This document shows, piece by piece, positions 35,295-44,080 of a stretch of DNA of 64,000 nt (position 1 is the first letter of the stretch; each line of letters starts with the position of its first letter). The stretch lies in contig NZ_CALHVI010000019.1 of the NCBI RefSeq assembly GCF_938039215.1, positions 30,635-94,634 of the forward strand, in the 5' to 3' direction. The notes below the pieces were generated by a model. The model did no database searches and had not been told where the DNA came from. It was given only the letters and a program-made list of their open reading frames with translations. This stretch comes from an uncultured Porphyromonas sp. (GTDB taxonomy: Bacteria > Bacteroidota > Bacteroidia > Bacteroidales > Porphyromonadaceae). Made by a program: the position numbers and the translations under genes.

Positions 35295-35329
35295 CTTCCC
35301 CGAGCGATGGAGGATATCACTCGGGGAAG
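35295..35329 (-). terminator. Intrinsic terminator after the outer-membrane protein gene
   Basis: A perfect 10-bp stem (CTTCCCCGAG with CTCGGGGAAG) followed on the minus strand by TTGCTTTTG, 37 bp after the stop at 35366. Confidence 0.8.
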
Positions 35330-35365
35330 GGGAAAGGCGGAGGGAGGGCTTCGTACGTGCCTTCT

Positions 35366-36049
35366 CTAGAGGGTCATACCTATATGTAGGGTGAGCCCCG
35401 TTGCCCTAAAGGGAGTGACCTCTCGGTCATGCAAAGAATGCTTGTCGAAGGCATTGCACACCGTGCCGATCCCAGCGCCACATGTGAAGCGCCAGATGTC
35501 CAGCCCTACTAACGCAGTACCGTAGAAACCAGAGATGCCATGCATCGGAGCAAAGCCATAGCCAGGACGCAGATCCACAAAGGGCTTAATCGGACCACGG
35601 ACGGGGAGGTAAGCACGGAGATGCCCATAGACGGGGATCACCATATCTACCGTCTCGGTCATAGCATAGATGAAGCCAGAACCGATGCCGAGGAAGAGGC
35701 TTCGATTGAAGCGCGCTCCGTAGCTGGCGAACAGCCCTGCATGCTGGCGGTTAGAAGCTCCAAAAAGGTAACCTGCATCAAAGTGCCAGTCAAGGCGAGG
35801 TACACGAGGCTCTTCATAGAGGGAAGCTCGCCCCGTGGAGTACTCAATGCGCTCTAAGTCGGCATAGGGACAGATGAGGAGGGAGCCATCACTGAGACGG
35901 ATCTTGACCTGCTTGTCTGGGAGTTCGTCGATGATCTGCCCATAGAGGACCGACCCGTTCTTGAGATAAATAGTGTCGTGCGTACGCTGAGCCTCGGCCA
36001 GACAGGCAAACATAAGGCACGCTATGAGGAAGAGGAGGAGACGTTTCAT
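35366..36049 (-). CDS. small outer-membrane or periplasmic protein, unknown function
   Basis: 227 residues. A signal peptide (about 1-20, ending AEAQ) is followed by a short domain near 25-75 (DTIYLKNGSVLYGQIIDELPDKQVKIRLSDGS cut by a conserved-looking YADLERIEY). The rest alternates polar and hydrophobic residues with many Gly and aromatics, ending in an aromatic-poor THIGMTL-like strand, consistent with a small beta-barrel. I do not recognise a characterised family. The promoter box at 36055-36062 lies so close that the transcript would start at or next to the ATG. Confidence 0.7.
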   Translation of the reverse strand: MKRLLLFLIACLMFACLAEAQRTHDTIYLKNGSVLYGQIIDELPDKQVKIRLSDGSLLICPYADLERIEYSTGRASLYEEPRVPRLDWHFDAGYLFGASNRQHAGLFASYGARFNRSLFLGIGSGFIYAMTETVDMVIPVYGHLRAYLPVRGPIKPFVDLRPGYGFAPMHGISGFYGTALVGLDIWRFTCGAGIGTVCNAFDKHSLHDREVTPFRATGLTLHIGMTL

Positions 36050-36054
36050 GGGAA

Positions 36055-36062
36055 CAAAGTTA
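36055..36062 (-). promoter_or_regulatory. TAACTTTG -7 box, start-codon proximal
   Basis: Exact TAnnTTTG match on the minus strand ending 5 bp before the ATG at 36049, predicting a leaderless or nearly leaderless mRNA. Confidence 0.55.
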
Positions 36063-36078
36063 GCCTAGTCTACAAAAC

Positions 36079-36120
36079 AAGTCCTCCCCTCACTCTACAA
36101 GAGAAATGAGGGGAGGACTT
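36079..36120 (-). terminator. Intrinsic terminator of the metalloprotease pair
   Basis: A perfect 14-bp stem (AAGTCCTCCCCTCA with TGAGGGGAGGACTT) and 14-nt loop, 24 bp beyond the stop of the protease gene at 36145. Confidence 0.85.
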
Positions 36121-36144
36121 ATCGCAAAGGAGCAGGCGGGATGC

Positions 36145-38835
36145 CTACTTCGTGATCTTCTCGAGCTTGCGCAGGAGCGTCTGGTAATGCATACGCAGAC
36201 TTTCGCTCTTCGTGGAAGAGAGTGCCTTCTTCAGGAGAGCCTCAGCACGATACTGCAAGGGGAGATAGAGGTCACCCGTATTGTTGATCGCACCCGTGAA
36301 GAGGTCTGCAGGTTCGCCGTAGCTATTCCCGAAGTTGAGGAAGCCGACAGCATCCAGCTTCGCAAGGGGATCAGCCGAGTGATCGTGATCAAGCGAGCAG
36401 AAATGCTCACCACGGAGCTTGGGCAGAAGGGCGATGAAGTCTTCGTCCGTCATCCCTTCCGTGCGGACGGGTTCTCCCGCCTTAGCAAAGCCCGTAAGCT
36501 CTGCCAGCGTAAGCCCCGAGCGACCCGTGGTCTTATTCACAAGATCCTCGGTGTACGAAGTGACATAGCGCACGAAGTACTCCTGCAGCTGCTTCTCTGC
36601 AGCCGTGAGGTCTTCACGACCAGCCTCGGTCTTGGCGAAGACACGGGCATAGACATCATCGGCATACTCAAGGGGGGAGTACGACGTAGAGTCGAGGTAG
36701 TAGCTGACGTTGAGGTTCCCAATGTTACGGATCGCCATGGCACGCGTCATAGCTCCGAGGATGACATAGGGCGAAGTGCCTACCATGTCATTCATCGTGT
36801 GCTCTAGGGCTTCACTGCGAAGGCTATCGATGGTGAGTGCCTGATCGAGGAGCCACTTCGCAGAGGCCTTCTGTTGAGCCTTAGGTACTACCTTGTAGCG
36901 GGGAAGCCCAGAGGCTTCACTCGTCTGGTAGAGGTAGATCCCTGGGACATTGATGAAGACATTGGAGACGTAGCGCAGAGCCTGATTGGAGATACCATCA
37001 TAGAGCGTAGCACGATGCTCCGCTTCTTCGTCACGGGGGAACCACTCAGCCAGATGCCCTAGGATGTACTTGAGGTTCTTCAGCCCCAGCGTACTAGCAG
37101 CGACGGGGTCATTCGAGAGATCCTCCTCGATGGACGAGGGGTCGTAGCGATGATCACCCATCTGCTGTACTCCGTAGCGATACTCAGGGTCGGCAGCATG
37201 CTTCTCGATGAGTTCGTTCAGCAAGCGAGCTTCCTCGATGATGTTACCCTTGGTCTCTGGGAAGTAGCGATAGGTCCAGTCGATGGCGTACTTATCATAC
37301 GTACCGACGGTGGGCGGGTCGAGATTGAGACCACGATCCTCGGGCTGCGCCACATAGTTGAAGCGTGCGTAGTCCATGATCGACGGTGTAGTCCCGTGCT
37401 CGGCCGTGAAGGTAGCAGAGCGGAGGGAGTCGATGGAATAGGCAGCCGAAGAAGCCATGTTGTGCATGAAGCCAAGGGTGTGACCGATCTCATGCGCAAT
37501 GACATACTTTAGGGACTTGACCATAAGCGTGTCGGGGAGCTTCATAGCACGCACCAGAGGATCGACCTGAGCCGTCTGGATGAAGCGCCAGTTGTTGTTG
37601 AGCTTCGAGACATCGCTCCAGACCAGCACCGATGCATTGATGATCTCACCGGAGCGAGGGTCTGCCCAGCTAGGACCCATAGCGTTCTCGGTAGCGATGG
37701 GCACGTAGCGGATGCAGTTATACTTGAGGTTGTCTGGGTCGAAGGTGGGATCGTCCGTGGGGAAGTCACGCACCTCGATGGCATCCTTGAAGCCAATGCC
37801 TTCGAAGGCCTTGTTCCAGCGCAGCGTCCCTTCCTTCATCGCAGCCTTCCATACAGGAGGGAAGGTATTCTCGACGTAGAAGACAATGGGCTTCTTGGGT
37901 CGAACGAGCTGACCCGCCTTGTAGGCAGCCTCATCAGAGGGCTCGAGTCGCCAACGCTTGACGAAGCGCACCGTCTCGATCTGCTTCGACTCGGGGTCAT
38001 AAGCATTCTTCGAGATGTGGAAGACCCCGATACGCGTATCCGCTAGACGTGGAGTCATCGGCTGCTCAGGCAGACGAAGTATAGTGAAGGTAGCCCCGAG
38101 GGTGACGGGATAGTCCTTCAGCAGGCTCGCCCCTCCACGAGGGGAGGTGAGGGTGATGCGGTAGCTGCGATCGATCTTGATCGAGACATTATCCTCGAAG
38201 GACTTGATCTCACGGATGTAGCTGAGGTCACTCTGCAGATTCGACTCCACCTTGTAGGAGCCCATGCTCTTACCGATGAGGGGGAAGTACTTCTGATCCT
38301 GAGTGAAGAGCGAGGTCACATCGAAGACTACGGCGGACTTGTCCTTGTTCCAAGCCTTGATGGGGAACTTATACAGAGGCAGGTCCGTGTAGCTAGGAGC
38401 GAAGGTCGGACGAAGCTCCTTCTCCAGCTGCCCCATGAGGTAGGGCTCGGAGTTCACCGCCTCGAGCACGATGGCGCTGTCTCGCTGGGCGAAGCGCATG
38501 TGCACGGGGTTGGAGTTCTTGAAGCCGACCACCCCAAGCTGAGGATTGGAGATGGAGGAGAGGGTGAGTGCGACGAGGACTTCCTTGCCGATGGTCTTGA
38601 CGGGAAGCTCGATGTAGAGCTTGTTGTCGGTCTTGTGCAGGGTGAGGAAGTCGCCCTTAGCCGAGACGATGGCCTTGTCGGTGAGGATCTTCTCGTAGGC
38701 ACTCTTCTCGGGTGCCTTCTCCGTCTTGGGCTTCTTCTTTCGCTTGAGGAAGTCGAAGATACCCGCATGAGCCGTAGCAGGAGCCAGCGTGAGGCTAGCT
38801 GCGGCCAGTAGGAGTGCTATCTTTCTATTGATCAT
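36145..38835 (-). CDS. zinc-dependent metalloprotease, DUF5117/DUF5118 family (active-site intact)
   Basis: 896 residues with an N-terminal signal peptide (about 1-24). DUF5118-like and DUF5117-like regions precede a metzincin domain. The zinc motif is AHEIGHTLGFMHN near residues 447-459, with all three His and the catalytic Glu. The downstream Met-turn-like SIMDYARF near 492 is present. Probably periplasmic or surface-exposed. Such proteases accompany SusC/SusD loci in Bacteroidota and probably trim peptides for uptake; substrate unknown. It follows its paralog by 13 bp and is the last gene of the unit. Confidence 0.88.
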   Translation of the reverse strand: MINRKIALLLAAASLTLAPATAHAGIFDFLKRKKKPKTEKAPEKSAYEKILTDKAIVSAKGDFLTLHKTDNKLYIELPVKTIGKEVLVALTLSSISNPQLGVVGFKNSNPVHMRFAQRDSAIVLEAVNSEPYLMGQLEKELRPTFAPSYTDLPLYKFPIKAWNKDKSAVVFDVTSLFTQDQKYFPLIGKSMGSYKVESNLQSDLSYIREIKSFEDNVSIKIDRSYRITLTSPRGGASLLKDYPVTLGATFTILRLPEQPMTPRLADTRIGVFHISKNAYDPESKQIETVRFVKRWRLEPSDEAAYKAGQLVRPKKPIVFYVENTFPPVWKAAMKEGTLRWNKAFEGIGFKDAIEVRDFPTDDPTFDPDNLKYNCIRYVPIATENAMGPSWADPRSGEIINASVLVWSDVSKLNNNWRFIQTAQVDPLVRAMKLPDTLMVKSLKYVIAHEIGHTLGFMHNMASSAAYSIDSLRSATFTAEHGTTPSIMDYARFNYVAQPEDRGLNLDPPTVGTYDKYAIDWTYRYFPETKGNIIEEARLLNELIEKHAADPEYRYGVQQMGDHRYDPSSIEEDLSNDPVAASTLGLKNLKYILGHLAEWFPRDEEAEHRATLYDGISNQALRYVSNVFINVPGIYLYQTSEASGLPRYKVVPKAQQKASAKWLLDQALTIDSLRSEALEHTMNDMVGTSPYVILGAMTRAMAIRNIGNLNVSYYLDSTSYSPLEYADDVYARVFAKTEAGREDLTAAEKQLQEYFVRYVTSYTEDLVNKTTGRSGLTLAELTGFAKAGEPVRTEGMTDEDFIALLPKLRGEHFCSLDHDHSADPLAKLDAVGFLNFGNSYGEPADLFTGAINNTGDLYLPLQYRAEALLKKALSSTKSESLRMHYQTLLRKLEKITK

Positions 38836-38847
38836 CTTCGGGTGGGT

Positions 38848-41454
38848 CTATTTCTTAGCATCAAGGAGCTTCTGAACCTTAAAGGCCAGGGTCTGGTAGT
38901 GAGCCTTGAGCACACGATCCGTGGTGGAGGCAGCACGCTGCTCGAGCAGAGGGCGTACCTTCAGAAGGGCAGCGTACATGTACTGCTCCGAGGTATCGAG
39001 GGCAGGGACATTGGCCATGGGGTAGATACTTGACGAGGGGTTGCCTCCGCCGTAACTAGCACGACTACCCTTGAGCGCCTCGCTATAATCCGTCGAGGAG
39101 GCTAGGTTGACGAGCTTACCACCCACAAGGGCAGGAGCGCTGGTGAAACCAGTGGGCATCCCTGGGGTCGCATTGCGGGGATTGACCGTAGCTGCTACCG
39201 ACTTGTCGATGAAGGCTGCCTGCATGAGGCGCTCCATATGGTTAGGGCTCTTGCCTGCGATCGTCGAGGCGAAGACCGCCTGATAGAGATCATCGAAGTA
39301 TTCGCCGAGGCTGTAGCTCTTGGAGTCGATCTGCGAAGCGATGATGATGCGGGAGCGCAGATCTAGGATGTCCTTGATGAGGTACTCGAGGATCTGTTCA
39401 TAGTAGCTAATATCGAGGAAGCCCTTGCGCTCGAAGTTGCGGTCAGCGTAGTTCTGGAAGTCCTTTGCCTGGCGGAGGAGCCACTGGAAGGCTTCGCGCT
39501 GCTTCGCCTTCGGTACTACCTGATAGCGGGGCAGCCCCGTAGAGAGTCGGCTCTCTTGGCACACGACACCACCGACGAGGCTCATAGCATTCTTGAGGTG
39601 GAGATAGTAGCCCTGCACGATCGCTAGGTAAAGGCTCTTCTTCTTACGGCTATCGGGGTCGTTGGTGATCCACTTAGAGAGGTTGGACTGGATGAAGGCT
39701 AGGTTCTTCATCGCAAGATCAGCCGTCTTAATCGGATCATTCCCTAGGTCTTCCGTACGGACAGTAGGGTCTACGGCATAGCGCTGCTCGGGGGCATAGC
39801 GGAGATAAGGCTCGCGAGCACGCTTGTCTACACGGGCAAGAAGCTCCTTAGCTTCGGCTGCAGGGTCGCCCTGAAGATCGAAGTAACGATAGCCCCAGTC
39901 AATGGCAAAGAGGTCGTAGGCACCAAGCTGGTCGTTGATAAGGCGGACACCCTTGTCCGAGGGCTGAGCCAGATAGTTGTAGCTAGCCCCATCGAGGATC
40001 GAGGGAGCAAGGCCAGACTCCTTAGTGAACTTCGCCGAGCGGAGCTGGTCCGTGGTGTAGGCAGCAGAAGCAGCATAGTTGGGCAGGAGACCAAGCACCT
40101 TACCCATCTCTTGAGAGACGAGCTGAGAGAGCGATTCCTCGAAGAGGGCCTGCGGTAGACGTGAAGAGCGAACAGCAGGATCTACGGCAGCCGTAGCGAT
40201 GAAGCGCTGCTTGTGCATGAGCGCCTCTACATTATTATATATAGTGAGGCTCCCGCTGAAGATCTCTCCCGTGCGAGGATCCGTCCAGTTCGAAGAAGCG
40301 ACCGTCTCCTGGCTATTGGGGATGTAGCGAATGCACGAGTACTCAAGGTTGTCGGGATCGAACTGCTTATCATTCTTAGGGAAGTCGCGCACTTCGATGG
40401 CATTACGGAAGCCAGCGGCTTCGAAGGCCTTGTTCCAGCGGAGGACACCCTCACGGATAGGACGCTGCCAGCTAGCGGGGAAAGCGCTATCCAGATAGAA
40501 GACGATCTTCTTCTCGGGCTCAGAGAGCTGACCCTTAGCATAGGCCTTCTTATCCTTGGGGACGAGCTGCCAGCGGTGTGCCAGATAGACGGGCTCACTC
40601 TGGTCGAGGTAGTCGGGGAAGGACACCTTGCGTGTCGTCCGATAGCCAACACGAGCATCAGCGAAGCGAGGAATGGCCGTCGAAGCCTCCACGGGGAGGA
40701 TCGTATAGGTCACCTCTGCCGTCAGAGGCATATCCTTAGCGACGGTGAGCACCCCCATGAGCGAAGCATTGACCGAGAAGTTCATCTCGACACGCACACT
40801 AGCGTTGGAGTCGAAGGACTTCAGCCCCTTGACAAAGGTGAGATTGCTTTTGCGAGAAGAGGTGATCTTGAAGGGTCCCTGTTGCGAAGGGATGATCTCG
40901 AAGAAGGGACTCGACTCTGTCACCAGCGAGTTGATCTTCAGGACGACTGTCGAGCTGTCTGCCTTGTACACCTCTGGGGTGAAGGACTCTACCGACTGAT
41001 CGCGGTAGTTCAGCTCGAGGGCCTTCTGCAGCTCTGCCGAAGCATCGCGGCGGTAGACGATCGAGTTAGGAGCCTTCATGACGATGACGCTATCCTGCTT
41101 CTCGAGACGGAAGACGATAGGAGCGGAGTTCATCGTACCGACAGCTAGATAGTCGGGGTCGGTAGTAGAGGTGACCTTAGCGCCCATCATCAGCTCCTTG
41201 CCGAGGTACTTCGTAGGAAGCTCTAGATAGACACTACCATCGATCTTGTGGAGGGTGACGAACTTCCCTCGAGCAGTCTCGACCTTCTTGTCCTTGAAGA
41301 ACTTCGTGTACTTGTCTTCTTTCTTCTCTTTCTTTTCCTTGGTGTCATCACCGAAGGCGCGAGAAGAGAGAGCTGAGGGGGCCGCAGCGAGGCCCAGTGA
41401 TCCCGCAGCGATGGCAGTAGCCACGAGCAGGCATCGGATACAACTCTTGTGCAT
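38848..41454 (-). CDS. metzincin-like paralog lacking all zinc ligands (predicted pseudoprotease)
   Basis: 868 residues with a signal peptide (about 1-30), collinear over its whole length with the downstream protease: shared landmarks are RFADARVGY, FDPDNLEYSCIRYIPN, SNWTDPRTGEI and AIDWGYRYF. At the active site (about 446-458) the zinc motif reads SQEMGKVLGLLPN, so H-to-Q, H-to-K and H-to-P replace the three metal ligands while the Glu and Gly stay. The Met-turn SIMDYARF is SILDGASY. The frame is intact, so this is a maintained protein, not a decaying gene. It could be a regulator, inhibitor or peptide-binding partner of its neighbour. Confidence 0.85.
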   Translation of the reverse strand: MHKSCIRCLLVATAIAAGSLGLAAAPSALSSRAFGDDTKEKKEKKEDKYTKFFKDKKVETARGKFVTLHKIDGSVYLELPTKYLGKELMMGAKVTSTTDPDYLAVGTMNSAPIVFRLEKQDSVIVMKAPNSIVYRRDASAELQKALELNYRDQSVESFTPEVYKADSSTVVLKINSLVTESSPFFEIIPSQQGPFKITSSRKSNLTFVKGLKSFDSNASVRVEMNFSVNASLMGVLTVAKDMPLTAEVTYTILPVEASTAIPRFADARVGYRTTRKVSFPDYLDQSEPVYLAHRWQLVPKDKKAYAKGQLSEPEKKIVFYLDSAFPASWQRPIREGVLRWNKAFEAAGFRNAIEVRDFPKNDKQFDPDNLEYSCIRYIPNSQETVASSNWTDPRTGEIFSGSLTIYNNVEALMHKQRFIATAAVDPAVRSSRLPQALFEESLSQLVSQEMGKVLGLLPNYAASAAYTTDQLRSAKFTKESGLAPSILDGASYNYLAQPSDKGVRLINDQLGAYDLFAIDWGYRYFDLQGDPAAEAKELLARVDKRAREPYLRYAPEQRYAVDPTVRTEDLGNDPIKTADLAMKNLAFIQSNLSKWITNDPDSRKKKSLYLAIVQGYYLHLKNAMSLVGGVVCQESRLSTGLPRYQVVPKAKQREAFQWLLRQAKDFQNYADRNFERKGFLDISYYEQILEYLIKDILDLRSRIIIASQIDSKSYSLGEYFDDLYQAVFASTIAGKSPNHMERLMQAAFIDKSVAATVNPRNATPGMPTGFTSAPALVGGKLVNLASSTDYSEALKGSRASYGGGNPSSSIYPMANVPALDTSEQYMYAALLKVRPLLEQRAASTTDRVLKAHYQTLAFKVQKLLDAKK

Positions 41455-41710
41455 GGATGAGGATTATAGTGTGATTACTTTGTTCTGTGGCGGAGCAAGG
41501 AGGAGTCTTCGTAGGCGAAGAGCCATCGGGCAAGTACCTTCTTTATTCCCCTTCTTATTCTCCTAGCTCTCCTTTGCTATCTCCACCTCAGTCCCGAGGT
41601 GGATAGCGACCGAAGCCCCGTAGCCCTTCTCCTCATGGGAGTAGGCTACTGGGGCGACGGAGGAGCGGAGCCTTCCTCCCGAAAAGGAGGGACGGGAGGA
41701 AGGCGGTATG
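41455..41710. other. Spacer between the SusCD-type operon and the protease pair
   Basis: 256 bp with a terminator hairpin at 41615-41655 and a smaller hairpin at 41583-41602 (CCACCTC/GAGGTGG). I find no exact TAnnTTTG box for the protease pair on the minus strand, so its promoter is not located. Confidence 0.45.
41615..41655 (-). terminator. Hairpin after the PKD-like lipoprotein gene
   Basis: GCCCCGTAGCC pairs with GGCTACTGGGGC (one bulge) 56 bp beyond the stop at 41711. There is no long T-run, so it may be a weak terminator or a partial stop that lowers protease expression. Confidence 0.5.
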
Positions 41711-43210
41711 TTAGCGATTGAACTGGCGGTAGATGATCTGCTTGATCTTCCCCGTGATCCCCGTTTCAGCCTTGATGAGCACGGGCGTGATACCTGAGAC
41801 ATCATAGCTGTAGATCGAGCCGACAAGTCCCGAGCCAGAGCCGTTAGCCCCGATGAAGAGACGGTTGTCGGTGGTCAGCGCCATCGAAGAGATGGTCTGC
41901 CCTGAGGGGAGGGAGATCCACGCTGGATGCTCCGTGACAGTCGTATTGGCCATGTTGTAGAAGTACACCTTGTCCGCAGTCGCTACGAGCGCAGCCGTAC
42001 CACCGAGGTTAGGCATCAGGTGCGTAGGCGTGCCTTCGGTGAACTCGACAATGGAGACCGTAGCACCATCGACATTCTGCGACTGAGTGAAGTCCCCAGC
42101 CGTGAGGCGAGCGACGAAGTACTTGCTATCCGAGTTGCGCTTGAGCAGCAGCAGGGTGTAGTTATAAGTATAGTTCCCTTCACCAGCGCTCTTCATATCG
42201 ATGAGCGTCATGCCCTCGAAGGGGTTCGTCTCCTCAGGAGCCCCACCAGGGAAGGCACTCGCCGTAAAGGTACGCACCTTCTTCACTGTGACTCTTGATC
42301 CAAGGATCATATACAGCAGGTTGCTTCCCGCATTATCGAAGAAAGCCATCCCCTCACTGATACGTGTACCCGTCAAGGCTCGCCAGTTCACGATAGCCGA
42401 GGCGAGCGAGTAGCCCGGGGCAACAGGCGAGAGATAACGATCGTGCTTCTTAGCTGGGATATTCCCCGTCTTCTCCAGCTCCCAGACGTTAGCCCCCGAG
42501 ATGAAGTATTCCCTGACCGTAGACTGATTGCCACTGGCGTGGCTGAAATCTACGGGGTTCGTGAAGGAGATACGAGGCGAGAGGACCTTCAGCGAGTCAG
42601 CAGACACACGATAGTAGCGTGTGGGGAGGCCGAGGGCAATACCGAGATAGCTACGAGATGCACCTGCACCTGGCACATAGCGGTAGAAGAGCATCGACTG
42701 GGGATCCCCCGTCATATCGATGGTGGGGTTGCTTCGCCCGAAGGCATCGAGGTCAAAGGCATCCGTCTTCTCCCCGCCAGGCAGGTAGGAGAGGATGGTC
42801 TTCCCTTCGTTGCTCGCCAGGACGTACAGCCCGTCGACATAGCGGTAGGGCACGTCGATAGTGAAGCGGTAGAAGTAGGAGCCGTCAGGCGTGTACATGC
42901 GCAGACGGGCATCATGCTTACCATAGCTCGTAGGGCTATAGGAGAGGTCCTTCTCCGTAGAGACGACCACGCCATCGACGATCCACTCATAGGAGGGCGT
43001 CACAGATGCACCCGTCGTGATGGTATATGCGGGCGACTTGATCACGGTAACCTCACCGAAGGCAGCCGTCTGCACCGAGGCGATGGGCTCTGTTACCTTG
43101 ACGACAGCCAGAGGGTGATCGCCATTGACCGAGTGATCCTTGTAGCAGGAGGAGAAGAGTGAGAGGGCCAGGAGAAGGCCCAGTGACTTATAGATCTTAT
43201 TCATCTTCAT
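41711..43210 (-). CDS. PKD-like family surface lipoprotein
   Basis: 499 residues. Lipoprotein signal with lipobox Cys near residue 22 (LFSSCYKD). An Ig/PKD-like domain follows at about 60-125 (PSYEWIVDGVVVSTEKDLSYSP split by a turn), then repeated beta-rich segments with propeller-like texture. It matches the PKD-like lipoproteins that often sit next to DUF4843 proteins in SusCD loci. Probably surface-exposed and involved in binding the imported ligand. It lies 15 bp after the DUF4843 gene in the operon. Confidence 0.8.
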   Translation of the reverse strand: MKMNKIYKSLGLLLALSLFSSCYKDHSVNGDHPLAVVKVTEPIASVQTAAFGEVTVIKSPAYTITTGASVTPSYEWIVDGVVVSTEKDLSYSPTSYGKHDARLRMYTPDGSYFYRFTIDVPYRYVDGLYVLASNEGKTILSYLPGGEKTDAFDLDAFGRSNPTIDMTGDPQSMLFYRYVPGAGASRSYLGIALGLPTRYYRVSADSLKVLSPRISFTNPVDFSHASGNQSTVREYFISGANVWELEKTGNIPAKKHDRYLSPVAPGYSLASAIVNWRALTGTRISEGMAFFDNAGSNLLYMILGSRVTVKKVRTFTASAFPGGAPEETNPFEGMTLIDMKSAGEGNYTYNYTLLLLKRNSDSKYFVARLTAGDFTQSQNVDGATVSIVEFTEGTPTHLMPNLGGTAALVATADKVYFYNMANTTVTEHPAWISLPSGQTISSMALTTDNRLFIGANGSGSGLVGSIYSYDVSGITPVLIKAETGITGKIKQIIYRQFNR

Positions 43211-43225
43211 TCGTACTCTGTGAGG

Positions 43226-44068
43226 TTAGCGATACTGAGCTAAGAGACGGACCAGAATTGCTGGCTTCTCTTCACCATGCTCATCCATATACTTCTCGAG
43301 GCGGAGCAGGAGGGGATACTGGATGTTAGCATCAGACGAGTATAGGGCATGCTGTATGGGGTCTTCCCCATTCTTGGGGAGGCCGTAGGCATTGATGAGC
43401 ATACGGTACTTCCCTTCACTATACTTCCCGAGATAGACATCTTGGAGGAAGCCCCACCAGAAGGGGATCTCGAGCTGATTCGTCACACAGAGGACGACTG
43501 TATTGCGCTTATTGACCGCCGTCCGCAGGTCTGCCGTAGGAGACAGATGCATCGTGATCGTGTCGTACTTCAGGAGGGGGACGTCACCAGGCTCCATATC
43601 TGAGAGGGCATCAAGGAGGGTGCGGACACCGTCACGGGTGACGATGTACTTCCCGTTCTCCTGCTGCACGGTCGAGATCTTCGAGCGATTGAGCTGCAGC
43701 GTGAAGGAGCCCTTGATGGAGTCTGCTGCGATCGTATAGCTATCCTGCAGCGCATCGAACTGCTCGCCCGACGTAGCGGTAGAGCGAGACTTATCAAGCT
43801 CTACCTTATAGCTCAGAGGCGAAGAAGAGAGCTTCCCAAGGAGGTTCACTTGGAAGGTCAAGGGGATCTTCCCATTGTTGTCCTCGAGGAGGGCGAGGTT
43901 CTGTACGGCGATGGTATCTGCCCCCGAGTTAGGGAAGTAGATCACACGTGACTCATTGTAGTAGCCATCCTTGCTGTACTCTCCGGCGTAGATGTCCGAC
44001 TTGGAGCAAGCGCTGAGGAGGCCGAGAGCGGCCAGGGCAAGCGAGGCCAGTGAATATCTTCTGTTCAT
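43226..44068 (-). CDS. DUF4843 family lipoprotein
   Basis: 280 residues with a lipoprotein signal (lipobox LLSACSKSD, Cys near residue 21). The DUF4843 pattern is a beta-sandwich-like N-terminal half (PLTFQVNLLGKLSSSPLSYKVEL broken by loops) and a C-terminal PFWWGFLQDVYLGKYSEGKYRML region. Accessory surface protein of a SusCD locus, ligand unknown. It starts 12 bp after susD ends. Confidence 0.85.
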   Translation of the reverse strand: MNRRYSLASLALAALGLLSACSKSDIYAGEYSKDGYYNESRVIYFPNSGADTIAVQNLALLEDNNGKIPLTFQVNLLGKLSSSPLSYKVELDKSRSTATSGEQFDALQDSYTIAADSIKGSFTLQLNRSKISTVQQENGKYIVTRDGVRTLLDALSDMEPGDVPLLKYDTITMHLSPTADLRTAVNKRNTVVLCVTNQLEIPFWWGFLQDVYLGKYSEGKYRMLINAYGLPKNGEDPIQHALYSSDANIQYPLLLRLEKYMDEHGEEKPAILVRLLAQYR

Positions 44069-44080
44069 TGTCGTGGGCTT

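Larger units (their letters stand above)
34783..35365. other. Intergenic region upstream of rpsL
   Basis: About 580 bp. It holds the rpsL promoter box (34864-34871) and the terminator of the outer-membrane protein gene (35295-35329). In between (34920-35290) I see no supported gene. A minus-strand frame at 34997-35320 has Pro/Leu-rich, Cys-scattered composition and no homology I recognise; a segment near 35048-35118 has two similar GCACCTCCAAAGAGGC-like stretches. Confidence 0.4.

Noticed and set aside
34997..35320. 107-codon minus-strand frame upstream of rpsL
   Set aside because: It runs through the terminator of the neighbouring gene, lacks protein-like composition, and has no promoter.
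40213..41148. 311-codon plus-strand frame inside the pseudoprotease gene
   Set aside because: Antisense shadow; no signal peptide, motif or promoter.
38848..41454. Calling the inactive metzincin a pseudogene
   Set aside because: The frame is complete with signal peptide and normal length. The changes are confined to catalytic positions, which suggests a maintained pseudoenzyme rather than gene decay.
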